Shown here piece after piece: positions 36,159 through 44,732 of a stretch of 64,000 nucleotides of DNA (position 1 is the stretch's first letter; every line of letters begins with the position of its first letter). The stretch is from Gp6-AA40 sp963742105 (GTDB taxonomy: Bacteria; Acidobacteriota; Vicinamibacteria; Vicinamibacterales; UBA2999): assembly GCA_963742105.1 (NCBI GenBank), contig CAVUKN010000003.1, positions 294,383-358,382 of the forward strand, in the 5' to 3' direction. The position numbers were made by a program, and so were the translations under genes. Below the pieces are notes generated by a model, which was not told the DNA's origin, ran no database searches, and saw only the letters and a list, made by a program, of their open reading frames with translations.

Positions 36159-36901
36159 GCCAGCGCCTCGATCTCCTTCTCCTCGATGTCGAAGTTGGCC
36201 CACACGTGCTGCACGTCGTCGTGGTCGTCGACCGCTTCGTACAGCTTCAGCATTTGCCGCGCCTCGGTTCCGGTCAGCTTCACATAGTTCTGGGGAACCA
36301 TCGCAATCTCCGCGCTCGCCGGCTCGACCCCCAGCGCCTTGACCGCGTCGCGGACAGGCTCGAACGATTCGGGCGAGCAGATGATCTCCCACACGCTGCC
36401 GTCGTCGCTCATGTCGTCGGCCCCCGCATCGAGCACGGCGTTGAGGAGCTTCTCCTCGTCGGCCTGAGCTTTCTCGACGATCACCTGGCCCTTGCGGCTG
36501 AACATCCACGCCACGCTATTTTCCGCGGCGAGGTTGCCGTTGTGTTTGCTGAGGAGGTAACGGATTTCCCCGACCGTGCGGTTCTTGTTGTCGGTGAGCG
36601 TCGAGATCATCAGCGCCACGCCGCCGGGACCGTAGCCCTCATACATGATCTCCTCGTACGAGACGCCAGGCTCTTCACCCGTGCCACGACGGATGGCGCG
36701 CTCGATGTTCTCGCGCGGCATGTTGTTGGCCTTGGCCTCCGCGACGATGGTACGCAGTCGCGGATTCATGTCGGGATCGCCGCCGCCGCCCCGGGCGGCC
36801 ACGGTCAGTTCCTTGATGAGGCGCGTGAAGATCTTGCCGCGCTTGGCATCGGCGGCACCCTTCTTGTGCTTGATTGTGTGCCACTTGGAATGGCCTGACA
36901 T
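36155..36901 (-). CDS. yebC: YebC/PmpR-type translation or transcription factor
   Basis: 248 residues, standard length. MSGHSKWHTIKHKKGAADAKRGKIFTRLIKEL is the invariant family start. LRTIVAEAKANNMPRENIERAI, YEGYGPGGVALMISTLTDNKNRT, the NGNLAAENSVAWMF segment and a C-terminal alpha/beta region follow. YebC proteins act as DNA-binding regulators, and a subgroup relieves ribosome stalling on proline runs. Located immediately before ruvC, as in many bacteria; GTGA overlap with ruvC. Confidence 0.97.
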   Translation of the reverse strand: MSGHSKWHTIKHKKGAADAKRGKIFTRLIKELTVAARGGGGDPDMNPRLRTIVAEAKANNMPRENIERAIRRGTGEEPGVSYEEIMYEGYGPGGVALMISTLTDNKNRTVGEIRYLLSKHNGNLAAENSVAWMFSRKGQVIVEKAQADEEKLLNAVLDAGADDMSDDGSVWEIICSPESFEPVRDAVKALGVEPASAEIAMVPQNYVKLTGTEARQMLKLYEAVDDHDDVQHVWANFDIEEKEIEALA

Positions 36902-36961
36902 GCGGAAAGTCCCCCAAAAACGTGTGAAACGCGACCGCGAATTGTACCACGCGATTTCGCG

Positions 36962-37094
36962 CGCGTAGGGCGGGGCTTTAGCCCCGCCAGGGTATTCGTG
37001 GGGCGAGCCTGTTAGGCTCGCCTTGCGCTTGTCACCGGCGGACCTGAAGGTCCGCCCTACGTGGCTGCTGACAAGGTCCGCTCCACGACGGTCA
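36962..37094. repeat. Cluster of GC mini-hairpins (family R4)
   Basis: Four tandem stem-loops: TAGGGCGGGGCTTTAGCCCC..., GGCGAGCCTGTTAGGCTCGCC, CGGACCTGAAGGTCCGCCCTAC and ACAAGGTCCGCTCCACG. Each has a 7-9 bp GC stem and a 3-6 nt loop. They fill the gap between the methyltransferase stop (37097) and the region upstream of yebC. Confidence 0.88.
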
Positions 37095-37096
37095 AC

Positions 37097-37959
37097 CTAC
37101 GGCCGTGTCGCGAGAATGATCCAGACCTCCGCGCGCTTGTCCCACGGCGCGCCGTGATAGTCGCCGAGCGTGGCGCGGACCTCGAAACCCGCCTTCTCGA
37201 GTCGCTTCGCCATCTGCGGCACCGACAGCGTGCGGAACGTCAGCGAGAAGCGCCGGACCTTCCGCTTGCGGCCAAGCCGCTCGGTGAACTGCTGATCGAA
37301 GATCGTCAAGTGCTTCGCGCGATCCTGCCGGACCGTCTCGACCAGCGTCACGTGGGCACCGCCCGGCTGATTTCGCCAGCCGGTCAGGCTGATGCGCTTG
37401 CGGTACTCCTCCCACGACGGCAGATCGGCCACCAGTTCCAGTCCGAACGTTCCGCCCGGCTCGAGGACGTCGTACACGGCCGCGAGCGTCGCCGACAGAT
37501 CGCGTTCGCGCAGGAGCGACTGCATCACGCCGTACGGAGCCATCACCAGCGGAAAGCGAAATGGCTTACGGCGACGGGATCCTTTCACGTGTGGCGCGGA
37601 CCTTGTCAGGCCCGCGGCCGTAGGGCGGGATCCGCGAAGCGGTCCCGCCGCGCGATGAAAACGGCAGATGACGGATATCACCGCGAATCAGATCGATCCG
37701 CCCCGCCATCGCGGCGCGTCTGACCCTTGCCCTGCGCGCGCGAGAGCATCGCATCGGATCGATCGATGCCGACGACGTGGACTCCGGCGCGTCCCAGCGG
37801 CAAGGCAATCCGCCCCGTGCCGCAGCCAAGTTCGAGCACCGGCCCGCCCGCGTGCACGGCAAGGTTGCGCCAGAACGGCACGTCCCGCCGCCCCAGCGTC
37901 CGCGCGTTCTCCCAGTCGTAGAACGGCGCGTAATCGTCCCAGCCTTCGTGGCCTTCCAT
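37097..37959 (-). CDS. SAM-dependent methyltransferase (two frameshifts, mini-hairpin inside)
   Basis: About 286 residues. ATG 37959 (MEGHEGWDDYAPFYDWENARTLG). SAM-binding motif I LELGCGTGRIALPLG; motif II region GIDRSDAMLSRA; IDLIRGDIRHLPF; then FRFPLVMAPYGVMQSLL, LEPGGTFGLELVADLPSW and a C-terminal beta sheet ending VWIILATRP. Extra bases near 37720 and 37575 break the frame. Between DIRHLPF and PFRFPL there are about 25 extra codons made of R4 mini-hairpins (37595-37660). Substrate unknown. Confidence 0.85.
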
Positions 37960-38122
37960 GAATTCAGAATGCAGAATGCAGAATGCAGAAAAAACGGGGA
38001 TCGGCGATTCTGGCCAAACGGCGTGTCGACAAACTCCCCCTCATCGCGAATGACATGGTGTCAGAATTCGGCAATTCGAGTTCTGAATTCTGCATTCTGA
38101 ATTCTGAATTCTGAATTCCCAC
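37957..38122. repeat. AATTCAG/AATGCAG heptad array, inverted pair (family S2)
   Basis: AATTCAG, AATGCAG units at 37960-37989; an ~80-bp unique spacer; CTGAATT/CTGCATT units at 38083-38118. It separates two minus-strand genes and abuts both. Confidence 0.88.
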
Positions 38123-38855
38123 TCAATCCAGCACCGCCCATTCGCCTGGGACGATCGGCCGGGTGCGTGGCAGCACTCCGCGCCGGGACAGGTGGCCGAC
38201 GAACGCCAGAACGCCGACGAACACGACCAGCTTGGTGACATCGGCGATGCGATTGTGCGCCGGCAGAAACTTCCACAGACCCCAGAGGATCGGCTGCGCG
38301 ATCGCGACGGCCCAGACGGACCCATAGAAGTAGCGTCGCTCGTGACCCTCATTCTGCGTGGACGGTCTCACGCGCGGCAGTTTGCCCAGCGCGCCGAGCA
38401 CCCACATCGTGCCGGCGATCGGGAAATACGCCACGTCGTACAACTGACGCATGTGCCACTCGCCCGTGACGACGGCCCAGGCGAGACCGACGGTGTTGAG
38501 CACCGCGAAGGCGACGACTTCGCCCCACGCCGTCGTGTAGCAGATGCGTCGATACAGCGGGTTTGGACGATCTTCGGTGAACCGGATGATGTAGGGCGCC
38601 GGTTCGCAGCCCGGCAGCCGCCCGCAGCAGACCGGCGATCGCGGTTCCGGCCATCACGATCAGCAGCCACGTCAGCAGGCGCGCATCGAAGCCGGTGGCG
38701 AACAGATCGAACGTCCACGGACCTGGAGCGATGAAGAAGACAAAAATCCAGATCGGCCAGTGATTGAAGCGGTAATACAGCTTGTTGCGATGCCGGATTT
38801 TCCGGTGGGAATCGAGCTCGATGTAGCGCGCATCGGTCTCGATCTCCTGGGTCAT
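38123..38855 (-). CDS. Conserved membrane protein of unknown function (one frameshift)
   Basis: About 243 residues from the ATG at 38855 (MTQEIETDARYIELDSHRKIRHRN). Six or so predicted helices: WPIWIFVFFIAPGPWTFDLF, TWLLIVMAGTAIAGLL, then after an extra base near 38607 YIIRFTEDRPNPLYRRICY, WGEVVAFAVLNTVGLAWAV, LYDVAYFPIAGTMWVLGALG, VWAVAIAQPILWGLW and LVVFVGVLAFVGHLSRRG. I do not recognise a named family. R4-like hairpin sequence lies at its start (38858-38880). Confidence 0.75.
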
Positions 38856-38904
38856 AGGCCGGGCCTTTATGCCCGCCATCGGCTGTGTGCTCATAGGGTC
38901 GCAT

Positions 38905-39556
38905 CTATCTTACGGTGATCACCCGATGCGCACAGGCGCGCACGAACTCCTCGTCGTGCGTGGCCATGACGATCGTGCGGCCATCAGCGGCGAGCGCCTT
39001 CAACGTCTCCGCCAGGTCGCCGCGGCGGGCAGGGTCGAGTGACGCGGTCGGCTCATCCATCAGCAGGACCGGCGGATCGACGGCCAGCGCACGGGCGATC
39101 GCGACGCGTTGCGCTTCGCCTCCGGAGAGCTCGTGCGGAAACGCGGACGCGCGTTCCGCCACGCCGAGCGACGCCAGCATCTCCCGCGAGCGCCGCTCCG
39201 CCTGCGCTCGTGACTGCTTCATGACGTGGACCTGCGCGAGCGCGACGTTGGCGAGCGCGTCCATATTGGCGAACAGGTGATGGAACTGAAAGACGAACCC
39301 GACGTGTCGATTCAGGATGGCGCGCTGTGCCGCGGACAATGGTCGGCCGGCCTCAATCCGCACGCCTTCCACCTCGATCCGTCCCACGCGTCAGCGGCTC
39401 CAGCCCCGCAATCGCACGCAGGATCGTTGTCTTGCCGGATCCGGACGGTCCCATCACGGCAAGCAGCTCCCCCCTGGACGCATCGAAGCTCATGTCACGC
39501 GCGATCACACGTCCACCGCGGCTCACGCTGATCGAGTCGACGATCAGGACGCTCAT
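38905..39556 (-). CDS. Polar amino acid ABC transporter ATP-binding protein (one frameshift)
   Basis: About 216 residues. ATG 39556, whose ATGA overlaps the stop of the permease gene. Walker A GPSGSGKTTIL, Q-loop FVFQFHHLF, signature ELSGGEAQRVAIARAL, Walker B PVLLMDEPTASLD, switch His VMATHDEEF. One extra base near 39388 (GCGTGGGACGG) splits the N-terminal 60 residues from the rest. Closest in layout to GlnQ/HisP-type importers. It energises uptake together with the fused binding-protein/permease encoded upstream. Confidence 0.93.
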
Positions 39557-41109
39557 GGCCGGCGCCAGCTCCGTTCGAGTCGTCGCGCCGCGTGCGCCAG
39601 CGGAAGCGACAGCATGAGATACAGCGCCGCACAGAGCGCTCCGGGAACGACCCAGCTGCCGATGTTCGCGGCAAAGATCGAGGTCTGCTTGGTCAGTTCG
39701 ACGACGGTGATCACTGAGACGAGCGAGCTGTCCTTGAGCAGCGCCACGAAGTCGTTGGTCATCGGCGGCAGCGCCAGACGGAAGGCCTGCGGACCACGGA
39801 TCAACCAGAGCGTCTGGCGCGTACTCAGGCCGAGCGTCTGTGCCGCCTCGAGCTGACCGGCCGGAACCGCAAGCAGCGCGCCGCGATAGATCTCGCTCTC
39901 GTAGGCGGCGTAGTTGAGGGCGAGCCCGAGCATCGCCGCCATGAATGCCGGAAGCTCGATGACTGCCGCGAACCCGAAGTAGATGACGAAGAGCTGCAGC
40001 AGCAGTGGCGTGCCGCGAATGAGCTCGACGTACGCGGTCAACACGAGCTGCAGCGGCCGGCCGCCATAGACGCGACCCGCAGCGATCGCGCTGCCGAGTG
40101 CGACCGCCAGTCCCATCGACAGGCACGACAGCACGAGTGTGATCCCGGTGGCGCGAATCATCGCCGGCGCATAGCGTCGCGCCGCGGCCCACGCGTCCAC
40201 CGTCGCCGCGCTGCTCGCCGGGATCGTGGAATCCGTAGGGCGGGGCTTCAGCCCCGCCGAGCTGTCCGTCCCGCCACTCAAACTCGCATACAGCCGCGCC
40301 TGGTCCTCATTCCACACGCCCCACTTGCGAAAGATCGCCTCGAGACGCCCGTCACGCATCGCCGCGCGAAGGATCCCATCGATCTGATCGCGCAGCGCGA
40401 CGTTCTCGCGCGCGAGAATGCCGACGTAATGACCGATGGCGACCCGATCGTTGCTGTTCGTCAGCGAGGGATTGCGGCGCACACCTCGGTCGGCGAGCAC
40501 CTGATCGAGCAGCACCGCATCGACACGTCCCAGCGCCAGGTCGCTATACGGATGCACATCGTCTTCGTAGGTGACCGGAGCAAGGCCGTAATCGGTCTCG
40601 GCCTTCAGCAGGATGTCGTACGCCAGCGTCGCACCAAGCGTCGCGACGCGGTGCCCGCGCAGATCCGCAAGCGAGCGATAGCGCTCGCCATCGCGCTTGC
40701 GAACGGTGAGCACTTCGCGGAACTCGTAGTACGGGATCGTCACCGCCAGGCGGGCCCGGCGTGCAGGCGTGTCCTCGATCCCGCTCAGGCCGATGTCGAA
40801 GTCACCTCGAGCAGCCGACGCTTCGAGACTGGTGAAGCCGACCTGCACGAATCGCGGCGCGCGGCCGAGACCTGCGGCCAGAATGCCGGCAATTTCGACG
40901 TCGAAACCAACCACGCGAGTCGGGTCGCTCGGATCCGCCTCGACAAACGGTGCGCCCCCCTCGGCATCGCCGCCCCACCGCAGAAGCTGGGGTCGGGCCT
41001 CATTCGTCGAGGACAACCCGCGCGATGGCGAGGAACTCTGAGCGACGAGGACCGCACTCGCAGCCACACACACGAGCAGCGCCCAGCAGAGCGACCGGTT
41101 CCGGTGCAT
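39553..41109 (-). CDS. Fused substrate-binding protein and permease of a polar amino acid ABC transporter
   Basis: 518 residues. Signal peptide 1-23 (LCWALLVCVAASAVLVAQ). Residues ~45-275 form a type-3 periplasmic binding domain (VVGFDVEIAGILAAGLG, DFDIGLSGIEDTPARR, LADLRGHRVATLGATLAYDIL). Residues ~310-518 form a His/Gln-type permease with ELIRGTPLLLQLFVIYFG and the EAA loop AAQTLGLSTRQTLWLIRGPQA. The linker segment (SAGLKPRPTDSTIPAS) is encoded by an R4 mini-hairpin. Such fusions are known in amino-acid importers; the exact ligand is unclear. Confidence 0.94.
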   Translation of the reverse strand: MHRNRSLCWALLVCVAASAVLVAQSSSPSRGLSSTNEARPQLLRWGGDAEGGAPFVEADPSDPTRVVGFDVEIAGILAAGLGRAPRFVQVGFTSLEASAARGDFDIGLSGIEDTPARRARLAVTIPYYEFREVLTVRKRDGERYRSLADLRGHRVATLGATLAYDILLKAETDYGLAPVTYEDDVHPYSDLALGRVDAVLLDQVLADRGVRRNPSLTNSNDRVAIGHYVGILARENVALRDQIDGILRAAMRDGRLEAIFRKWGVWNEDQARLYASLSGGTDSSAGLKPRPTDSTIPASSAATVDAWAAARRYAPAMIRATGITLVLSCLSMGLAVALGSAIAAGRVYGGRPLQLVLTAYVELIRGTPLLLQLFVIYFGFAAVIELPAFMAAMLGLALNYAAYESEIYRGALLAVPAGQLEAAQTLGLSTRQTLWLIRGPQAFRLALPPMTNDFVALLKDSSLVSVITVVELTKQTSIFAANIGSWVVPGALCAALYLMLSLPLAHAARRLERSWRRP

Positions 41110-41134
41110 CGGATCGCATCAATAATATGGCGTC

Positions 41135-41921
41135 ATGCGGGAGTGGAACGCGGAGAGCTATCACCGGATTTCGAATCCGATGTTCGCGATGGCCATGCCC
41201 GTGCTGCAGCGGTTGGCGCTGCGCGGAGACGAGCGGGTCATCGATGTCGGCTGTGGCAGCGGACTGGTCACCGAGAAACTGCTCGAGCGACTCCCGTCGG
41301 GTGACGTAATCGCCGTTGACGTCTCGATGAACATGCTGCCAGACGGCACGCGCGCATCTTGACGAGTCGCACGGCCACCACGTGCGCTTCGTGCTCGCGG
41401 ACGCGGCTGCCCTTCCGTTGAACGAGGTCGCGGATGCGATCTTCAGCACCGCGAGCTTTTCACTGGGCGCTCGATCACCCGGCGCTATTCGCCAGCCTCT
41501 TCCGCGCGTTGAAGCCTGGCGGACGGCTGGTGGCGCAATGCGGCGGCGGTCCCAACATCCAGAACATGCGCGATCGCGCGGCGGCCCTCATGGCGCGACG
41601 CTGAGTTCGCGACGTATTTCGCGGCGTGGCGCGATCCATGGGAGTTTGCGGATGCGGACACGACGCGTCGCCGCCTCGAGGCAGCCGGTTTCACCGACAT
41701 CGTCACCAGCATCGAGCCCGCGCCAGTGATCCACGCCGATGCGGAGGCGTTCGGCACCTACCTGACCAACATCATCTGCCGGCATCACCTGTCGTACCTG
41801 CCGACGCGAGCGCTGCAGCAACGGTTCGTCGATGCGCTGACAAAGATGGCCGCGACCGATCGCGACTCCGTTCGAGCTGGATTACTGGAGGCTCAATTTG
41901 GAGGCTCGACGCCCGCTGTAG
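41135..41921 (+). CDS. Trans-aconitate methyltransferase-like SAM methyltransferase (several frameshifts)
   Basis: About 260 residues after correction, divergent from the ABC genes. ATG 41135: MREWNAESYHRISNPMFAM; motif I VIDVGCGSGLVTEKLLERL; then HHVRFVLADAAALPL; HWALDHPALFASLFRALKPGGRLVAQCGGG; FATYFAAWRDPWEFADADTTRRRLEAAGF; SYLPTRALQQRFVDAL; and a last segment FELDYWRLNLEARRPL ending at 41921. Single extra bases near 41353, 41455, 41600 and 41870 interrupt it. The layout matches trans-aconitate 2-methyltransferase relatives; substrate not proven. Confidence 0.8.
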
Positions 41922-41948
41922 GTAGCTGTAACCACGAAGGCCGTAACC

Positions 41949-42055
41949 AGGGGTCAGGTCTTGAATCGACAGTATTTTCACCCTCTGACCCCGAACGTCG
42001 AGCGATCGTGCAGGGTCAGAGCATGAAAAAAATAAGCATTCAAGACCTGACCCCT
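41949..42055. repeat. Nested inverted repeat (REP/RAYT-type hairpin)
   Basis: Outer arms AGGGGTCAGGTCTTGAAT (41949-41966) and its perfect complement (42038-42055). Inner arms CTCTGACCC and GGGTCAGAG pair within. This GGTCAGGTCTTGAAT motif is typical of REP sequences spread by REP-associated tyrosine transposases; no transposase is encoded here. Confidence 0.85.
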
Positions 42056-42645
42056 CCATGCTGCGGCCGGGAAACCGACGCTACGTTCATGCCTGTTCGC
42101 TCCCCGCGCGTGTAGGAGCTGACTCGGAACAACCGGCATCAGGCGGCTCAAAGCGCATCAGCTAACTCGACACAACACGAACGCACTGCCGGGAACACGC
42201 GCGGATGAATCACTTCGCGTCAGTTTCCGGCTGACGCAGCGAGTCGGCCTTGCATAGGCGCCCGCCACCCGGCACCCGCCACCGCTACAAGGTGCAGTTG
42301 CCACGCCCAATAAAAGCAGGGCTGCCGAGAAGGACTAAGGCTCGGTCACTCATCCTCCAGAACGAGCGTGGACCGGCCTCACGAGTCAGATTCAGCCAGC
42401 GAGCCAGGTATCGTGCGGAGAAGCGAAGTCGCGGTCGCCGAGGTTACAACGCGACGAGTCGCAGCTCGGTCCGTCGCGTCTGTGCAGGCGTGCCGCGCGA
42501 GCGCGGAGCACGATGCCTGACTCGCCCTGACCGTGACCCATCATTCCCGCGTACGGCGGCCCCGTTTGGGAGTTGGACTTCCGTCAGTCGTTGGGAGTTG
42601 GACCCGCGTCAGCCGTTGGAAGTTGGGAGTTAACGATCTCAGCCT
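42056..42645. repeat. Gene-free region with element R2 copy B and S3 heptads
   Basis: 42105-42262 is element R2 in reverse orientation to copy A (CGCGTGTAGGAGCTGACTCG...CCGGCATCAGGCGGCTCAAA...AACACGCGCGGATG). 42265-42560 shows no gene, tRNA or clear structure. 42565-42632 holds GGGAGTTGG-type heptads of family S3 up to the fpg stop, without a facing arm. Confidence 0.75.
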
Positions 42646-43545
42646 TCAACCCCTCTTCCTCCTCTCCAACTCCTCCACCGTCTTCGGCCAATCGTCTCGC
42701 AGCAGCCGCGACAACGACCGATCCGCCAGCAGCTTTCCGCCCGTCTGACACGTCGCGCAGTAGTTGGCTTCGTTCGACGCGTAGACGATGCGCTGGACGG
42801 AGGAACCGCAACGCGGACAGGGCTGGCCGAACTTGCCGTGCACCGCCATCTCGTCGTGGAACGCGGTCACCTTCTCGGGAAACTCGTCTCCGGTCTGTTC
42901 CTGCAGCCGCTCGATCCACATCGTCAACGTCGCGTGCGTCGCCTCGAACAGTTGCCGGACTTCGACGTCGGAGAGCGACTGCGTCTGCCTGAAGGGCGAC
43001 AGTCGGGCGGCGTGCAGGATCTCGTCGGAGTAGGCGTTGCCGATGCCACTGAACACGCGCGGGTCGGTCAGGGCGCGCTTCAGCGTGTGGTTCTCCGCCA
43101 GCAGCGCCTCCGCGAATTCGGGCAGCGTGATCTCGAGCACCTGCACGCCTCCGGGCTCGTGCTGCGCCAGCGCGTCGCGGCCAGAGACGACGTACAGCGA
43201 TGCCTGGCGTTTCGTCCCGGCTTCCGTCATCAGCAGCGTGCCGTTGTCGAAGTCGAGCGCCAGCAGACCAACCTTGCCAGGGACCTTGGTTCCGTGCGGC
43301 TTCCAGCGAAACCGTCCGGCAATCATCAGGTGGAAGACCAGGAACACTTCGCCGTCAGCTTCCATGACGATGCGCTTGCCCAGGCGGTGGAGCGCGCGGA
43401 TGGTGCGGCCTTCGACGCTGCTCAGCGGCGGATCGATCGAACGCAACAGAAACGGCGACGCCAGGCGCACCTTCTCCACCGCGTGCCCGACGATGCGGGG
43501 ACGCAACGCGTGCAGATAGAGGAGGATGTCCGGCAGCTCAGGCAC
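42646..43545 (-). CDS. Formamidopyrimidine-DNA glycosylase (Fpg/Nei family)
   Basis: 299 residues from a GTG at 43545, giving the required VPELPD N-terminus after Met removal (catalytic P1, E2). FHLMIAGRFRW, RALTDPRVFSGIGNAYSDEILHAARLSP (H2TH) and the C-terminal zinc finger CPRCGSSVQRIVY...NYCATCQTGG are present. It removes oxidised purines and nicks abasic DNA. Whether it is MutM or Nei-like cannot be settled by eye. The frame is open to 43596, but the GTG start is dictated by the catalytic N-terminal proline. Confidence 0.94.
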   Translation of the reverse strand: MPELPDILLYLHALRPRIVGHAVEKVRLASPFLLRSIDPPLSSVEGRTIRALHRLGKRIVMEADGEVFLVFHLMIAGRFRWKPHGTKVPGKVGLLALDFDNGTLLMTEAGTKRQASLYVVSGRDALAQHEPGGVQVLEITLPEFAEALLAENHTLKRALTDPRVFSGIGNAYSDEILHAARLSPFRQTQSLSDVEVRQLFEATHATLTMWIERLQEQTGDEFPEKVTAFHDEMAVHGKFGQPCPRCGSSVQRIVYASNEANYCATCQTGGKLLADRSLSRLLRDDWPKTVEELERRKRG

Positions 43546-43890
43546 CTCACTGTTATAACCACAGTTCGCAATCAACGAAATGTGCAATGTAGGCAACTAA
43601 TTGCGCAGGGCTCGCCGGTGGGCAGCAAGTTGCACACGAAGTGGCGTTACCAAACGCTATTGCGACGCGAGTAACGGAAGGAACGGGTCAGATCGACAGG
43701 TGAATGGAGAGATGGCCGAGGGTCAGCGGAGTCGAGTTTGAGGCTTCGACGTGTCCGGTGGATGGAGGCAAGTCTAGGCGCAAGTGCAGGAGATGATTGC
43801 GATGGCCGTTCACTCTATGCGAGCAAAACCGACGCTCGCCGACTCGGGGATACCTCGCCGACGAGCGCCTCCTGCATCAGGGTCAATCCG
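43546..43890. other. Intergenic region, nothing recognised
   Basis: 345 bp between the 5' end of the glycosylase gene and the 3' end of the PEP-CTERM gene. The glycosylase promoter should be at its left end. No repeat family member or structured RNA is seen. Confidence 0.4.
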
Positions 43891-44532
43891 TTATGCGTCG
43901 GCTCTGCCGCGTCTACGCCGTCGCAACCCGGCGCCGGCGGCGAGACCGGTGGACAGCAGCAAGAGCGTGGCCGGTTCTGGCACGGCGGCCACGTCGACAT
44001 CCGAAGTAACGGAGCCGGTGAGGAACGGGGCGGAGAACAAGAACGGCGTACCCTCGGATACTACGGTCGCTCCCGGCGGAAGGGGCAGCAAGGAGGGATC
44101 GAGGTCGGACACGAAAGTGCCCGTCACAAGCCCCGCCGCAACGCCGCCCAGGGTGGTATTGCTGAAGGCGAGGGTAAGGATGTCGCTGACGCCCTGCGAA
44201 GTGGGCGTCGAACCCTCCTGGAACGCGATCGTTTGGGTAGACGGCGTGAGACCCCCTGGTGTGATCCAAGTGCCCGAGAAGGTGTGAGTAATCGGAGCGC
44301 CGGCCGTGCCTTCGGAAACCGTGCGCGATGCCGCATTCAAACCTGTCTGTAGCAGGGTCCCGTCAAGGGTAAAGCCTCCTTCAAAGTCGCTCGCCCGAAA
44401 GATGATACTGCCCTCAATGGTGAAATCATCGATGGTGAAGGACGCGGCATTTGCGGAGTTTGGTGCGATCAGAGCGATCGCCGAGACCGCGAGCGTCAGC
44501 ACGCGTATCCCATGCGCGAGATTGAGCCTCAT
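43891..44532 (-). CDS. PEP-CTERM sorting-signal protein
   Basis: 213 residues from the ATG at 44532. Signal peptide MRLNLAHGIRVLTLAVSAIALIAPNSANA. A Ser/Thr/Gly-rich beta domain (SFTIDDFTIEGSIIFRASDF...) follows. The C-terminus is a complete PEP-CTERM tripartite signal: VPEPATLLLLSTGLAAGAG helix and the RRRRRG basic tail. Exosortase would cleave at the PEP box and release or anchor the protein, usually into an EPS matrix. It supports the idea that the EPS locus downstream is an exosortase-type system. A -24/-12 box lies 48 bp upstream of the start. Confidence 0.93.
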   Translation of the reverse strand: MRLNLAHGIRVLTLAVSAIALIAPNSANAASFTIDDFTIEGSIIFRASDFEGGFTLDGTLLQTGLNAASRTVSEGTAGAPITHTFSGTWITPGGLTPSTQTIAFQEGSTPTSQGVSDILTLAFSNTTLGGVAAGLVTGTFVSDLDPSLLPLPPGATVVSEGTPFLFSAPFLTGSVTSDVDVAAVPEPATLLLLSTGLAAGAGLRRRRRGRADA

Positions 44533-44579
44533 TGTCCCCCCAGCGTTACGATGTGAAAAGAGGAGCGGAATTGAAAGCG

Positions 44580-44595
44580 TGCAATACAGCGTCCG
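44580..44595 (-). promoter_or_regulatory. Sigma-54 (-24/-12) promoter of the PEP-CTERM gene
   Basis: Minus strand CGGACGCTGTATTGCA: GG-N10-GC spacing with TTGCA at -12, compared with the consensus TGGCACG-N4-TTGCA. The predicted transcript would start near 44569, 37 bp before the ATG. Confidence 0.6.
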
Positions 44596-44732
44596 CTTGA
44601 AATGCAAGCTTTTCCATCAGAACATCCTAAGAAGTCTCAGTGTCGGGTGATATTTGTCTTCTGCGGTCCCGACGTCCACGCGTTCGTTCAACTGTTCGCT
44701 GTGACGATCGGTCACGGATATAGGCTGATTCG

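Noticed and set aside
42250..42633. 127-codon plus-strand open frame after R2 copy B
   Set aside because: Arg-rich composition typical of GC-rich noncoding DNA, runs into S3 repeats, no ribosome site.
44549..44562. A second -24/-12 box (TGGAAAAGCTTGCA) near the PEP-CTERM gene
   Set aside because: Spacing between GG and GC is 8 instead of 10, so only the neighbouring GG-N10-GC box was kept.
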